A stretch of 64,000 nt of DNA. Source: Megalobrama amblycephala (lineage: Eukaryota > Chordata > Actinopteri > Cypriniformes > Xenocyprididae). The notes beneath the pieces were generated by a model. It made no database searches. It had not been told where the DNA came from and worked only from the letters and a program-made list of their open reading frames with translations. Numbering within the stretch: position 1 is the first letter of the stretch; each line of letters starts with the position of its first letter. This document shows, in pieces, positions 1 through 12,312 of the stretch. The position numbers and the translations under genes are program-made. The DNA lies in assembly GCF_018812025.1 (NCBI RefSeq), contig NC_063050.1, positions 4,906,547 to 4,970,546 on the forward strand. The letters are read 5' to 3'.

Positions 1-347
1 GCATTTTCTTGTCATCTTACCTCCGTATAAAGTAAAGTGCAACGCTGCTTTGTGTACAGCGGTGAACAAGAAAACTCTATATTGCTGCTGTTCCATAAGC
101 GCCACCTACTGACAGAGAGTGGATTCGCATTTTCATTTAGCCGGTCTGTTTTTGTTTTGTGCAGGTGTCTTATAGCATAATTTTGCAAAACAAAAGTCAG
201 ACCATTCTGTTTTTGCTTTAAATCTTCAAATCTTATTTTAAATAAAAACAACTTGTTTGTTTGCATCATGATTAAAATGTAGTGCTTGTCTCTAATTTTC
301 AAATGGCTACAAATATTTTTTTTGTTTTATTTAAATAAACAAGAAAA

Positions 348-382
<35 letters not shown>

Positions 383-405
383 AAATCGGAATCAGCCATA
401 AAAAA

Positions 406-472
<67 letters not shown>

Positions 473-1473
473 TAAATCGGGGCACCCCTGATAATACATA
501 AATAAATAAATAAAAACATTAAATAAAACCAAATGTTTTCCCATTCAGCCCTCAACCTAAAATGAGTTTGACACCCCTGCTTTAGAACTAGCAACAATGG
601 CTTCCCTGCTTCAGGGAAGTTATCAGTGTAATGGAGTATTATTGCACAGAGAAATGGAGAGAGGGAGTGTGTGCGATTACCTGCGTCTGTTAGTGCTTTG
701 CTTCTTCAGGTCAAGTCATAAATTTGTGAAAACACAGTTTGCCAGGTCTGTGTCTGCTGATGAAAGTTATATCTTTGTCGTAGTATCCATTTAACGGTTA
801 AGGGGATTTGAGATGACTGGCATCAAATGCATTGATCTCTAGTGAAGCATCAGCTTGAACATTACCACAGAGTCACACTGCACGTTGGTTGAGAGTTGTA
901 GGGTGGCACTCACAGTTCAAATAATTTCAGCACCTTGTTTCATTCCTGAATGAATCAGTGTTTTTTGAACATATTAGTTGAAGGAATGGTTTAATTGCTC
1001 ACTTGCCACAACATACTGGTGTAACAATGTAGCCTGCACTGTCATTACTTAAGTCCAGTCACCTTTTTTTATATAGCGCTTTATACAATAGATTTTTTCA
1101 ATGCAGCTCCACAGTAATAAACAGCAGAAAAATAACAGAATCAATATAGCAAACTTCATCAAATATGAGACAAATTCAGCTGTAAAGCAGCTCTACAGGA
1201 AGCAATAGTCATCATTCAACTCAATTTACTTTTTGTTCTCATCCAATAGTGTCAGTACAGTCAAAGCAATAATGTGGTATTACTGAATATTAAGTGTCTT
1301 TTAAATACACAGACCATAACACAAAGACCGACAGCCTGTCTAGAACAAGCAGTGATTCAAACACTGAAACATCTCTGCACTTATATTAGGTCCTGTAACT
1401 CCAACAGAAAAATTCACAAATATGGTCCAAAAATGGCCCTGAGCTTAATTACATAGAGTAAAAATAATCTTAC
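1..1473. other. Gene-poor AT-rich flank with simple repeats
   Basis: No supportable exon is visible. A homopolymer T run lies at about 349-378. An (aaat)n tract followed by (aat)n occupies about 402-472. A dispersed-repeat-like stretch with a 'tatagcgctttatacaa' motif lies at about 1060-1250. Because the NLR leader exon just to the right reads leftward, this stretch is probably its first intron. Confidence 0.5.
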
Positions 1474-1717
1474 CTGAGGTCAGAGGTCAATGATCCATCG
1501 CTGAAGAGAGGGGGATGGGGTAGGATGAATCGGCCACTCTTCATGGGCACACACAGCTGGGTTCAGGAGATTCTGCTGTCATCTCCTCTTTATCCTCATG
1601 GAGACTCATTTTAGAAGCAGTGCTCTCTTATGTAATAATGATTTCAGCCCAGGCATTTGGAACCACATTGTACATAAATGATACATCATTTTCAGAGTTA
1701 AAGCCATCTAGCTCAGC
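1474..1717 (-). CDS. Leader exon of a second NLR gene, frameshifted
   Basis: This resembles the first coding exon of fish NLRC3-like genes. Reading leftward, an acceptor (ttttattcag) precedes the exon at 1717, the ATG is at 1609 (MSLHEDKEEMTAESPEPSC) and a consensus donor follows 1474 (CTCAG|GTAAGA). The end of the exon reads LFSDGSLTSDLR, very like the leader end normally found before the FISNA exon. Between these parts the frame breaks: from the 1609 ATG it stops after SCVCP, and the donor frame opens at a second ATG at 1544 (MKSGRF). A 2-base insertion near 1545-1550 would explain this. The next exons should lie left of the window. It may be a decaying gene or one that uses the inner ATG. 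Confidence 0.6.
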
Positions 1718-1904
1718 CTGAATAAAAGTCAAAATAAGATTACAGGTCAAATTTCTACATCTTCACATTTCTACACATATGATTCAATGACGTGACGCCT
1801 ATATTTTCTGTCCGACTGAATTTTTCTCAATTAACAATTGGTTTAAATGCATAAAAAGATACCATATATGTGCATTACCTCTCCTTTGCATGTACTTACT
1901 TTAA

Positions 1905-2437
1905 AGGTGCTAAAGAGGATGTTTTGTTTTATACATTTTTGCAATATTACTTGAAACTGTCTTTACTAACTGATAAAAGACTATTTATTAGGTGCACTGA
2001 AAGTAATAATATTAATATACATCATCTGTGCACGAGGTAGGGCCGTAAAAACATCAGCCATGCGATGATCGCGTAAACGACTGGCCCTCTGGCTTGTCAA
2101 TCACTGCCGTGACGTTCCTTGTGAGAGACGAGCACGCTCCAGTAACTTTCCACACTCCACAGGCGCCGCATGCAATGTTTTTGTCAGGAGACAGGAGTAA
2201 CAACTGTAGATTATGAGTTACCTGCGGTGAGTCCGACATAACGAATCCAAAAAACACGACACAGCGAATGCCGGTGGTAAACACTCGTGTTCCAATACGA
2301 GTGTTTACGCGTTTTGGGAGGCGTTCCTTTGAAATGTGCTGTGAAGGAGGGGGGCTGTTCTTACGCATGCGCTCATTTCAAAAACTCACTAACAGTCTTT
2401 AGTTTCTCAGTCGACGAAAAAATCCTCTCTATCACCT
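1905..2437. mobile_element. TTAA-flanked short DNA element A
   Basis: TTAA sits at both edges (1901-1904 and 2438-2441). The ends are inverted repeats: AGGTGCTAAAGAGGAT at the left and ATCCTCTCTATCACCT at the right. No transposase is visible. The TTAA target is typical of piggyBac and Kolobok-type elements. The interior has an open frame on the minus strand that I take as chance. Confidence 0.75.
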
Positions 2438-2842
2438 TTAACTTTAACAAAAAACATTAGTTATCTGTAATATTCTGTTATTTAAAGTGTCAAAATATCA
2501 TGTGGTGTGACCGTCCGGCCATAACTTCTGTTTTGAAAATGTCTTTAAAGTTACTCTACATTTATTCAAATTCATTTTATGCACTATTTGGCATGATTTC
2601 CAATGTGTTTTGTAATCCTGTACAAAATTGGAAAGCATTCGAATTTATATTTCTATCATAATATAACAAACTTTGTCCGATGATGTCCATTTTATGAAAT
2701 ATCATGTGGTGCTGTCACGCACACAGAAGAGGTATTAAACAAACTGTTCTTTATTGCTGGTATTTTGTGAACAGGGCAGGATGCAAACAGGTGAGGGAAA
2801 CAGTCACTGAAATATGAAGCTGGTGGACTTAGCTGAAGTTAA

Positions 2843-3215
2843 AGGTGCTCTAAGTGATCCTGGGTGGAGTAACTACCTGTTGACGTTCGAAGTGTTGTCA
2901 AACAAAACAGAGGCTAGCTAGACCCTCCCTCCTCCTCCTCCTCCCCCTCCCCTCCATGCTTCCTGAAACAGTCATGAACGTGCATTTAAAATCATTCTTG
3001 TCAATTGTTGGCTGGAGCGTGTTTATTATGTTTCGTGGTCCAGGCTGAACCAGTTTGTTTTTATTGCCGTTTTCGGAGCTTGTGGCGACTACAGAGACCG
3101 TGTTTTTTTACAGTGTGTTCAGGGGACAGGCAGCTAGCGGATAGTGAGGAGATGTTTGCTGTATGTGACAAAAAATGTTTTGGCCTAAAAACACGTGACA
3201 TCGCTTAGAGGACCT
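2843..3215. mobile_element. TTAA-flanked short DNA element B
   Basis: This is a 373-bp non-autonomous element. TTAA duplications lie at 2839-2842 and 3216-3219. The left end AGGTGCTCTAAGTGATC is mirrored by the right end GACATCGCTTAGAGGACCT. It contains a CT-rich tract at about 2925-2960. The ends resemble those of element A (AGGTGCT...), so the two probably share a transposase source. Confidence 0.75.
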
Positions 3216-3219
3216 TTAA

Positions 3220-3967
3220 TGAAAAAATAAATAAATACTATGCAGTCAATGGGGGCCAAGATCTGCTTGGTTACAAACATTCTTCCAAATATTTTTATTT
3301 GTGTACAGCAGAACAAAGAAATGCATACAAATTTAGAACAACTTGGGGGGGAGTAAATGATGACAGAATTTAAAATTTTGGGTAAACTATCCCTTTAAGG
3401 TCTTCGTGTCATTTGGAGCGACCACACAATTATACTAATAATAATAACTGTACTATATTAAAAATAAAATATCTAATTTATGTGGCTGAAATATGAATCA
3501 CTGATACAGCATGCTTAAGTGAATGGTGTTTTAAAAACATTTTTATCAGTTTTATGCAGTTTACAGGAAAAATAAGTGTTACACTACATTTAAGAAGACA
3601 ACTCTGAAATTATAGAACAAAAATATAAGGTCATTCTTTACTGAATCTCAAAAGAACTGCAAATACTTTCTAAACACTTTAATTACTGAGAACTTGTAAA
3701 AAAAAATGTTAAACATGTTAAGGAAATTAATTAATTTTAAGATAAATCACGGTCGCCCTACATGACGTTTTTTAAGGATATGGCCAATTCATCTAGATAA
3801 AAAAACATTAATTTAAAGTTTTAATATGCATTTATGTGTACACAACATTTTTAATGCTTGAACAATTGAAAAATATATTTTTTGTATTTTAAAATTGGCC
3901 TGGCGAAAATCCTTAAATGTCATTGACCCATATACAAGCAAATAGTATAACTTACAATATAAATATA
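3220..3967. other. Non-coding AT-rich spacer
   Basis: I see no gene here. At about 3345-3400 there is a short tail ending in 'ggtaaactatcccttt', a motif seen again in related form near 34540-34565. It is probably the end of a common fish MITE. Confidence 0.4.
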
Positions 3968-5020
3968 CAAACCCCAATTCCAATGAAGTTGGGACATTCT
4001 GTAAAACTTAAATAAAAACAGAATATACTGACTTGCAAATCCTTTTTGACCCATATTTAATTGAATACACCACAGAGACAAGATATTTAATGTTTGAATG
4101 GATATACTCTGCATTATACTGATTGTTTGTTTTTTTGGGGTTTTTTTTTTGCAAATATTCACTCAAGACTGGGAAAGTTGAGGAATGCTAAAAAACAAAA
4201 ACAAAAAAAAAAAAAACCTGTTTGGAAGATTCTACAGGTGAACAAGTTTATTGGAAACAGGTGAGCATCATGATTGGGTATAAAAGGAGCATCCCAAAAG
4301 GCTCAGTCATTCACAAGAAAGGATGGGGTGCGGTTCACAACTTTGTGAACAACTGCGTGAGCGAACAGTCCAACAGTTTAAGAACAATGTTGCAAAAGAT
4401 TCAGAGAATCTGGAGAAATCTCTGCACATAAGCAGCAAGGCCGTAAACCAACGCTGAATGCCCGTGACCTTCGATCCCATTAAAAACAGACATCATTCTG
4501 CAAAGGATATTACCACATGCGCTCAGGACATTTTGATGTCAGTTAACACAGTTCGTTGCAACATCTACAAGTGCAAGTTAAAACTCTACCAGGTGCAGTG
4601 AAAGCCATACATCAACAACAACAACAAGAAATGCCGCCGGCTTCTCTGGGCCTGAGCTCATCTGAGATGGACTTGTGAACTCATCTGAGTGGCAAAGTGT
4701 GCTGTGGTTTGACTAGTCATATTGTTTTTTGGAAACCATGGACGTAGTGTCCTCCAGGCTAAAGAGGAAAAGGACCATCCAGATTGTTATCAGCGCAAAA
4801 CCCAGCATCTTTGATGGTATGGGGGTGTGTTAGTGCCCATGGCATGGGTAACTTGCACATGAAGGCACAATTAATGCAGAAAAGTACATACAGGTTTTGG
4901 AGCAAAATATGCTGCCATCCATGCAATGTCTTTTTCAGGGACACGCCAACAACGCCAATCCACATTCTGCATGTGTTACAACAGCGTGGATTCATAGTAA
5001 AAACTCCTATAGTGTGTGGT
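3968..5020 (+). mobile_element. Tc1-like transposon, left half with transposase remains
   Basis: The left end (CAAACCCCAATTCCAATGAA) follows a TA dinucleotide at 3966-3967. The body at 4215-5000 keeps a broken Tc1/mariner-type transposase: GEQVYWKQVSIMIGYKRSIPK at the start and VWGCVSAHGMGNLH about 600 bases on, in shifted frames. The right half of the same element lies at about 10765-11063, so it has been split. It is dead, with many frameshifts and stops. Confidence 0.7.
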
Positions 5021-5879
5021 GTGGTGTGCTGTGATGTGACAAAGACAGCACACCACACACCAACAGATTTTCAACCAGAGTCCTGACTGTGACAATGGGA
5101 AATCTCACAAAATATCTCGAGGCTTCCGAATAAACATGACAGACGATAGGCAGGAAGAAATTGTGATGATAGTGTTTGGAATGATTTTGCTATGTTTTAG
5201 AGGACACATTGTATAAGCACTCGTGCTTTCGCTACAAATCGACAAGCTGATCCTCCGTCTCTGCTGTCCAAATCCATTTAACTTTGTGCTGTGCCATGAC
5301 TGCTTTGTCAGCTCGTTTTCTGATTGGATATCATTTTGTTTGATGACACCGGTATCAATTTTTACATGATAAAAAAAGTGTCATCTTGCGATACCAGTGA
5401 TAAATGCGGCATACATCATTGCATCGCTATATGTTCCCTAGCGTGCACAACACCACCTGTCTGAGAATAAGAGCAGCATGTCAGCCTTCGATGAAGATTT
5501 ACTACCTAAAAAGTGAGCTACTTCAATAGTATGGATGTGGTTTGGTTACACGAGGCCAGACCTCCAACATAAACACTCCAAAAACACACTGTAGAGTACA
5601 ACCAGGCTATGAGGGTACGCGAGGAGGAGAGACTAGCAGCTGGTGATGTGCGGCCCGAAAGCAAACATGACTCAACCGATCATCGCCTGGAGCACTCGCT
5701 AGTTGCAGTTGGGTTCTTTTGCGTGATGGTTTCGCGTGAACACGCTGCGGCTTATCTCTCTCCCGAAAGAACAGTGCTTTTGTGATTTTTATCTTGTAAG
5801 TCACAATGTTATTGTAAGTCTTCGTCACGTCTATCTGTCTATAAGCACGCATACAGTCGTGAGTTTCTGCTTGACCAGC
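5021..5879. other. Inserted DNA splitting the Tc1-like element, left part
   Basis: I see no intact gene here. A tract rich in gtgtggtg and gtgatg repeats lies near 5010-5060. The rest has no recognisable coding signal, though it may include the 5' untranslated part of the LINE that follows. Confidence 0.35.
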
Positions 5880-7210
5880 TAACATGCTAATGAGCGGACA
5901 GAGTTCTCATCGAGGGAGGCAAGTCTCGTAGCGGAGGGCTTTGTGTTTACATAAATGATGATGCTTGGTGTTGTGATGTGATGTGTGATGTGCTGTGGTC
6001 TTCAGACACCGCTCACCCCTGGTGGAGTTTATGATTATTAAGTGCCGGCAGTTCTATCTACCAAGGGAATATACAGCCATACTGCTCGTTGCTGTATACA
6101 TCCCTCCCAACTCCAACAACAACAGGAGTGAGGCACTGAATGAACTGTACCAGTACATCAGCGAACAGCAGACAGCCCACCCTGATGCATTTCTCATCCT
6201 GGCTGGGGATTTCAGCCACGCAGACCTAAAGAGTGTGTTTCCCAAAATATACCAACACATAGACTTTCCAACATGAGGAAGCAACATACTGGAATTTGTT
6301 TACACCACCCAGAGAGTAATTTACAAGGCTTTTCCCCTCCCCCACCTTGGTGCCTCAGACCGCATCAGTCATGCTAATGCCTGAATACAGGCCGCTTGTT
6401 AAAGTTGCAGAACCAGTTCGCAAGCAAATACTGCTGTGGCCTGAGGGATCTTCAGAGGCTCTACAGGACTGTTTCAGCACCACAGACTGGAATATGTTTA
6501 AGCAAGCTGCCAGACCTCCAGGAGTACACAGAGACTGCCACTGCCAACATCACCAAGTGTATTGATGATGTAACAGTCACAAAGACCATCACTGTTCAGG
6601 CCAATCAGAAGCCTTAGCTGACAGGAGAGGTCTACAGACTCCTGAAGGCTCATAACGTTGCCTTCAGAACTGGAGATGACGTAGGCTTGAGGACAGCTAG
6701 GGCCAACCTGTCCCACAGCATCAGGCTAGGAGACAGTACTCCAGGAGGATAGTTCATTGTTTCAGAGCCTCTAGCGGGGGATACAGACCATTACAGACTA
6801 CAAGTCTCCACCGCAGACCTGTGATGGCAATATCTCCCTGCTGAACGAGCTGAACGCCTTCCTCGCTCGCTTTGATGCAAAAACAGCACCACTGCACAGA
6901 AGACTCCACCTCCTTCTGGCGACCAGGTGATGACGCTGTCCCAGCACAGCGTTAGGAGATCCCTCAGTAGGATCAACGCATACAAAGCTCCAGGCCCTGA
7001 CAACATTCCCGGTAGTGTATTGAGAGACTGTGCAGTGGAACTTCACAGACATTTTTACCTTCTCTCTTAAGTCAGGCTGTCCCAACATGCTTCAATGCTA
7101 CCACCATTATTCCAGCCCCGAAAAAGACACCCCCCTCCTGCTTTAATGACTACCATCCAGTTGCACTTAGTCCTATCCTTATGAAGTGCTTTGAACAACG
7201 GTCTGAAGGT
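5880..7210 (+). mobile_element. LINE fragment: endonuclease and start of RT
   Basis: Broken frames of a non-LTR retrotransposon can be read on the plus strand. SGGLCVYIND at about 5930 and LPREYTAILLVAVYIPP followed by LILAGDFSHADLK (6040-6235) are APE-type endonuclease motifs. Downstream come [11 protein letters not shown] (about 6415) and INAYKAPGPDNIPG (about 6975), which mark the linker and RT entry. The copy is interrupted by stops and ends before the RT catalytic core. The family resembles fish CR1/L2-group LINEs, but I cannot fix the clade by eye. Confidence 0.7.
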
Positions 7211-10200
7211 CTGGATACGCAAGACTACAACAGCGATGATGAAAAGAACAGACAAAACAGTCACTCTTTGTAAACAAATGTTCAATGACGTGCCGAATAC
7301 TCTATGATGCCGTCATCACCCAGGTGTTGATAGCACACAAGCCCAGTTGAGACCTGAACATCTCACGTTGTTATCTGTGTTTACACTCATTTAAACCTTG
7401 CCAATTTAAACATTCATCCATAAGACGTGAAAGAGAACTCGCGTGCACTGTGAGGATTTGTGTGTACTCATCCGAAGTGCATATGTGGAGAGCCACATCA
7501 CAGCGTGCAAATACTCTTGCGCAAATTCACTTTCAAGTCTTGCACCTAAATGGACAAATTCACCCAAAAATTGTCAACATGCCCATCTTAGCGAGTATCC
7601 TAACAAACATAATAGGTTATGTTTTAAGAGAAAAACGAGACAGACAGCGCATACAATCAGCTATACATTCATTCAGTGTTTCCCATTAATGACCCTGTGC
7701 CGCCGCCACCGTTTCACAATGAACTGAAAATTTAAAACATACTACGTTGTATTTTGCCAACGAACTAAAATCGAAACCGTGATATGACTTTGTGCCTTTA
7801 TAAAACAGCAAAATATAGTGATTAAGTATATATACAGTCTTTCTGTACTGCGTGTTTTAAAGAGAAGTGAGCACATTTGTACACGCGACTGGTGATGAAA
7901 ATAAAAGCTCAAGGATTTATCTTAGAAATTAGTACAAAAGTATTGTAATTTCCCTGTTGTGTAAAGTAACTAATAAAATTTTTAATTTATTTTAGAGTGC
8001 ATTTGTTACAATACTGTCATATGAATAATTATATAGGCCTAAAACATTATTATATAGTTGTAATAATTGTTTGGCATCCTAAAACATAATGTAGACTGAG
8101 ACTCTATATCACAACTAAAAAGATGTTTGAACCCTCTTTCATGTCCAGGTACAATGCTGTTTCTTTGGTCAATGTGCACACTGTACATGGGTTGGAGCTC
8201 TTAATTTTGAGCTTCCAAAGTGCACCAGATTGATGCATTTAACTTTAAAATATACAAAATTTTCCTCTGGGGGGGGCATTCCCCCGGAACCCCTAGATGA
8301 GGTACACCCAACATAGTTTATTAGAACTTCTACTTTATAAAATTACAGTGGGAAATAATGTACATTTTATGAACTTTACTCAAGAATACAACAAAAAAAC
8401 TCCTTTCATGTCAGTGAATTAAAATGTCATTGGACAAAATAGATTTGGGCTAAGCCCCGAATGTTTACGATGTCTGGCTCCGCCCCCCACTTTTTCCACA
8501 AAACCTTTGCTCTCTAGAAACCCAGTCCGTTTGGGTTAAAATTCTTTAAAAGGCCTATAAACACTGAATTATTACCAACATATGAAACTAAATTAAGGAC
8601 ATGCATCACAAAAATTGTGAATGTTGGACAATAAATATATGAATATAACAGCTTGATTTTGCAGTGTTGTCTAATGTCCGTTAAAGCAAAAGTGTGAATT
8701 ATGGGATAACGGACACAGCAATGCATCATGTATTATAAGATCGTTATGTTTGTAGCGTGATCCATTAAAACGTACAATATATATATTTAAATTCAGACCT
8801 AGATATTATTACTATTACTCCACTAGGTGTGAAATATATTGTTCGCTGCAAACATGATTATCTTAAATTAATGATTAATTTACTATTAATAAATGTGTAA
8901 AGTTGCATAAAATGTAAATACTCAAAGTAGGCTAACTACGCTACCTCAGATGGATGAATGGTTGGATTCCACAACTGGTAAAATAAAACATATAAGACAA
9001 TACAACACTTACTGTAGGATCATACAATTTACTGGTGACTTCATTTAAAAACTGTTCTATTGCGCTTCTGATTTGGCAGTGAAATTCGCCGATTTTGGGT
9101 GCATAAGTTATGAAGGATTCAATGGTCCAGTTAGTATTTTCAGCCCATAATGGCGGCTGCACTACCAGAACGCCATCTAGTGGCTGTTACCCAAAAAGTA
9201 TAAAAGCGTTTTAATTGGTTTATTATTTAATGTTTTGATGGTTATTCTGATGTTTTTGTTTTCAGTAAAATGTTTTGTGGAAGTTAAAATTAATTTGCTG
9301 GATTGTAATTTCAATTTCATATTTTGCATGTATAGTTTAATTTGTTAAGTTTGTTACTTCTCATGTTTGAATCCAATTGCAAATTAGTTACTTATTGGAT
9401 GCTCTGATCTCATTGCACTCAGCTGTGAATAATTACCATTCCTATTTAGGCTATGCTATTCTCCATTCTTGTTAAACTATACCTTGACAAAGGCTACGAG
9501 TTGAAACGTTGGTATATTAAACCAGTCTTTATGCTTCAGTGAGTGTGCAGTTGATTCCTTTTTACTATGTTTGAAGAAGATAACATTATCACACACACCC
9601 CACTTATCTGTGTGCATTCAGGCTGAAGTTGCCAATGTTTCTCATTTAACAGTAAGTATACCATAAGTAGTAGTATTATCAGCAATAACAATACAAATAA
9701 AAATTATAGTAGTAGTTGTAGTATCAGTAATCTGGTGGATTTTGTAGGCAGGTTAAGACTGGATTCTAATTTTTAAAATGTACTGTAAATAAATACCAAT
9801 GTTTTATGTTTAATAAACATAATAATAATAATAATAATAATAGCATGAATATTTAAATTAAATTAAATTAAACTAAATTAAATTAAATTAAAAACAATAA
9901 TGTAAGGGAATACTTTTTTATGTTTTAAAAGCTATTACAATAATGAAAACATGACATGTTTTTGGTGAGTTTATAATGTAATAATTTTTCATAATGTAAA
10001 AATTGTTATTACATTATGAGCTCAAGAGTATTTCATTTTGAGAATTATTACATTATGAACAATTTATTACAATACTGTAATACATTACATTACATACATT
10101 ACATTACTTACAGTTTTTACATTAAGAGCTGCTACAAGATTTGTTAGGATTGCTGCTGTTTGTTTACATTTGTACTTAAAATTTTAGGTCAATTTTATTA

Positions 10201-10764
10201 GGTGACAATATTGTGCAGGCTCCTGAAGAGTTACAAGGTTAAATTACTTTAGTTATGTTAAAACTAAAATGTTAAGGAGTTATGTTATACTTTGGCTTAA
10301 GATTTCCAGGGAAAATACTACCAATTTGTACCAAGGCTACTTTTTTACCTTGCTTACATTTGACCCATGCTGTGCAATTGTGTCACTACTATTTTACTGC
10401 TGCTGCTGTCACCTTATGACAATAGATTTACACTTCAAATTATGTATTCTGTCATCAATGACAGTAGCTCATTAGAAAAGGATGGAAAATGACGTTCGTT
10501 TGCACTAATAAATGCTGCTGCCTGCCATATATTTGTTATATTTTTTCTATATTGTCATAAATAACTTTATCGCAAATATCCTTGAAATAATCTAATATAA
10601 TTTTGAGGCTATTGCCCACCCCTAATATTCAACATGTTGAATATTTCCGATTCACGATTGGGGAGGCTCCGACGTTCCTCCTGATCAGATTCAGTCACTC
10701 TCAACACCTCACACCACAGGAAAATCTGAAAATAATCTGTAGTACCATCAAGATAATCGGGACA
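7211..10764. other. Long non-coding stretch inside the split transposon
   Basis: No gene is seen. Minor features include a G-run 'ctctggggggggcattc' near 8265, an (aat)n/(aaatt)n low-complexity tract at about 9820-9895, and a self-complementary stretch rich in 'attacatta' at about 9980-10110. At 9480-9515 a motif 'accttgacaaaggct...gaaacgttgg' recurs at about 56655-56690. Confidence 0.4.
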
Positions 10765-11063
10765 TTACCTTGTGGTGTGTGTACCCAGCATTGTGAAGCG
10801 CAAATTACGACAACGCAGACCCTGGACTGTTGAGCAACTGAAGTCGTAAATCAAGCAAGAATGACAAAAAAATGTTGCAGTGTGTTGCAGGCATCAAATT
10901 AAAAATGAGTTAAAAATTACTATTTGCAAAAAAAAAAAAAAAAGTTTATCAGTTTGAACATATATCTTGTCTTTGTGGTGTATACAATTAAATATGGTCT
11001 TTGCAAGTCAATGTATTTATTTACGTTACACAATGTCCCAACTTCATTGGAATTTAGTATTTG
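10765..11063 (+). mobile_element. Tc1-like transposon, right half
   Basis: This begins within the last part of a transposase (GAAGCGCAAATTACGACAAC encodes a KRKLRQ-type stretch, followed by RPWTVEQLKS). It ends in an inverted copy of the left terminus: 'tgtcccaacttcattggaat' mirrors the 5' end at about 3976-3996. The two halves, 5.7 kb apart and in the same orientation, make one element. The last bases of the right terminus have diverged. Confidence 0.7.
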
Positions 11064-11352
11064 GACCAATTCTAGTGAATAATATTTCATAATGCCTAAA
11101 CTTGTAAACTCACATCATGGATGCAGCACCTATAGTTCACAATACATTTGTTGAAGCCTAAATAAAAATATATATATATTTCAAACAATAAATCTATTGC
11201 ATGTATACTAATAGATAGTATTGTAAAATTACAAAAGAACATGTCGATTTAGTTTATAATAGCTCATAGATTAAATAAAATACAAAATAAACACACACTG
11301 ACGCCTATTCTTTATTCCTAATTTTGCATAAGTAGATATGACTTCCCAACAC

Positions 11353-11638
11353 TTGGGTAAAGTTGGTTTTATATTCGCACATTCGGACATCCGTATTCAA
11401 TAGCCTTGTTAATCACACTACATTGGACATTCAGTGGACATTCACAAGTAAATATGCCAATAAAACAATACTTGCCTATTTTGATCGACTGTGAAAAATG
11501 TTGTAAGTTGACAATCGTTGGTTGTCAATATCATGTCGCTGCTTAAAATTCGCAAACATTAATTTATTGCACATTTATTGGAAAGTCTGAATTTATCAGA
11601 AGTCTGAATGTGCGAATATAAAACCAACTTTACCGAAG
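11353..11638. mobile_element. Inverted-repeat MITE, copy 1
   Basis: Termini ACTTGGGTAAAGTTGGTTTT and AAAACCAACTTTACCGAAGT are inverted repeats extending at least 30 bp inward. The equivalent place in the right-hand trip10 copy (about 57840-57860) has no such element, so this inserted after the duplication. A nearly identical copy lies at about 58951-59233. Confidence 0.75.
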
Positions 11639-12120
11639 TCTTCCAAACTCACTTTATTTTGCAGCGCGAAAGTAATTTTCTTTGAATGTGCAAGACTTCT
11701 GATTCATTAATAATAGGTAGAAGAATAACAAGTACCGCAAACGGCAAATAAATGAATAACCTCTACAAACCAGTGTGTTCATGATAATAAAATAGGCTAA
11801 TAATAAAATGATTTCAATTTTGCAATATAAAGAAGCATAACGGACTGTTTTTGTACAGGTAAAGTGGAATAACACAAGTTGTAAATGGACGTGGCAGCTC
11901 TTGTTAAATCATTGTAAATAATCGAGACACTTAAATATAAGAAATTATAAACAGATTATAAGAAAACCAATAATGAACAGATAAATATGAACACAGACCT
12001 TAACACGTGTATCGGTCAAATGGCGACTTGTCATGAAAGGTATCGTGTAAGCTTCGATTTCATTTTCCGCTTGGTTAAAAAACCGAAAGGAGTATTGAAA
12101 TCCTGAGGGGAAAAAAAACA

Positions 12121-12225
12121 GTGATTGGTCCATTCCGTCACCAAGCGACTCTAAATTGTCCAACCTGGCACCAAACGACTGTGATTGGCCCTTTTCGTGA
12201 CCAAACGACTGTGATTGGTTCACCG
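12121..12225 (-). promoter_or_regulatory. Expanded CCAAT-box array in the dead trip10 promoter copy
   Basis: Three 30-bp units (12121, 12151, 12181) and a partial fourth (12211) each begin near GTGATTGG, an inverted CCAAT box, and close with CACCAAnCGACT. The second unit has lost the box (ctaaattg). The live copy at 58353 has only one full unit and a partial one. CCAAT boxes in this orientation are classic NF-Y sites; their use here is inferred. Confidence 0.55.
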
Positions 12226-12312
12226 TTCTCCTCGAATCAGGTTCAGTAGTTGTTTGTATGGACATTTTTAACCCAATAGATGTCAGTGTGTCACAAACCT
12301 GATCAACGCCAC

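Noticed and set aside
2054..2368. 104-codon open frame (minus)
   Set aside because: It lies wholly inside the TTAA-flanked element at 1905-2437 and has no recognisable domain.
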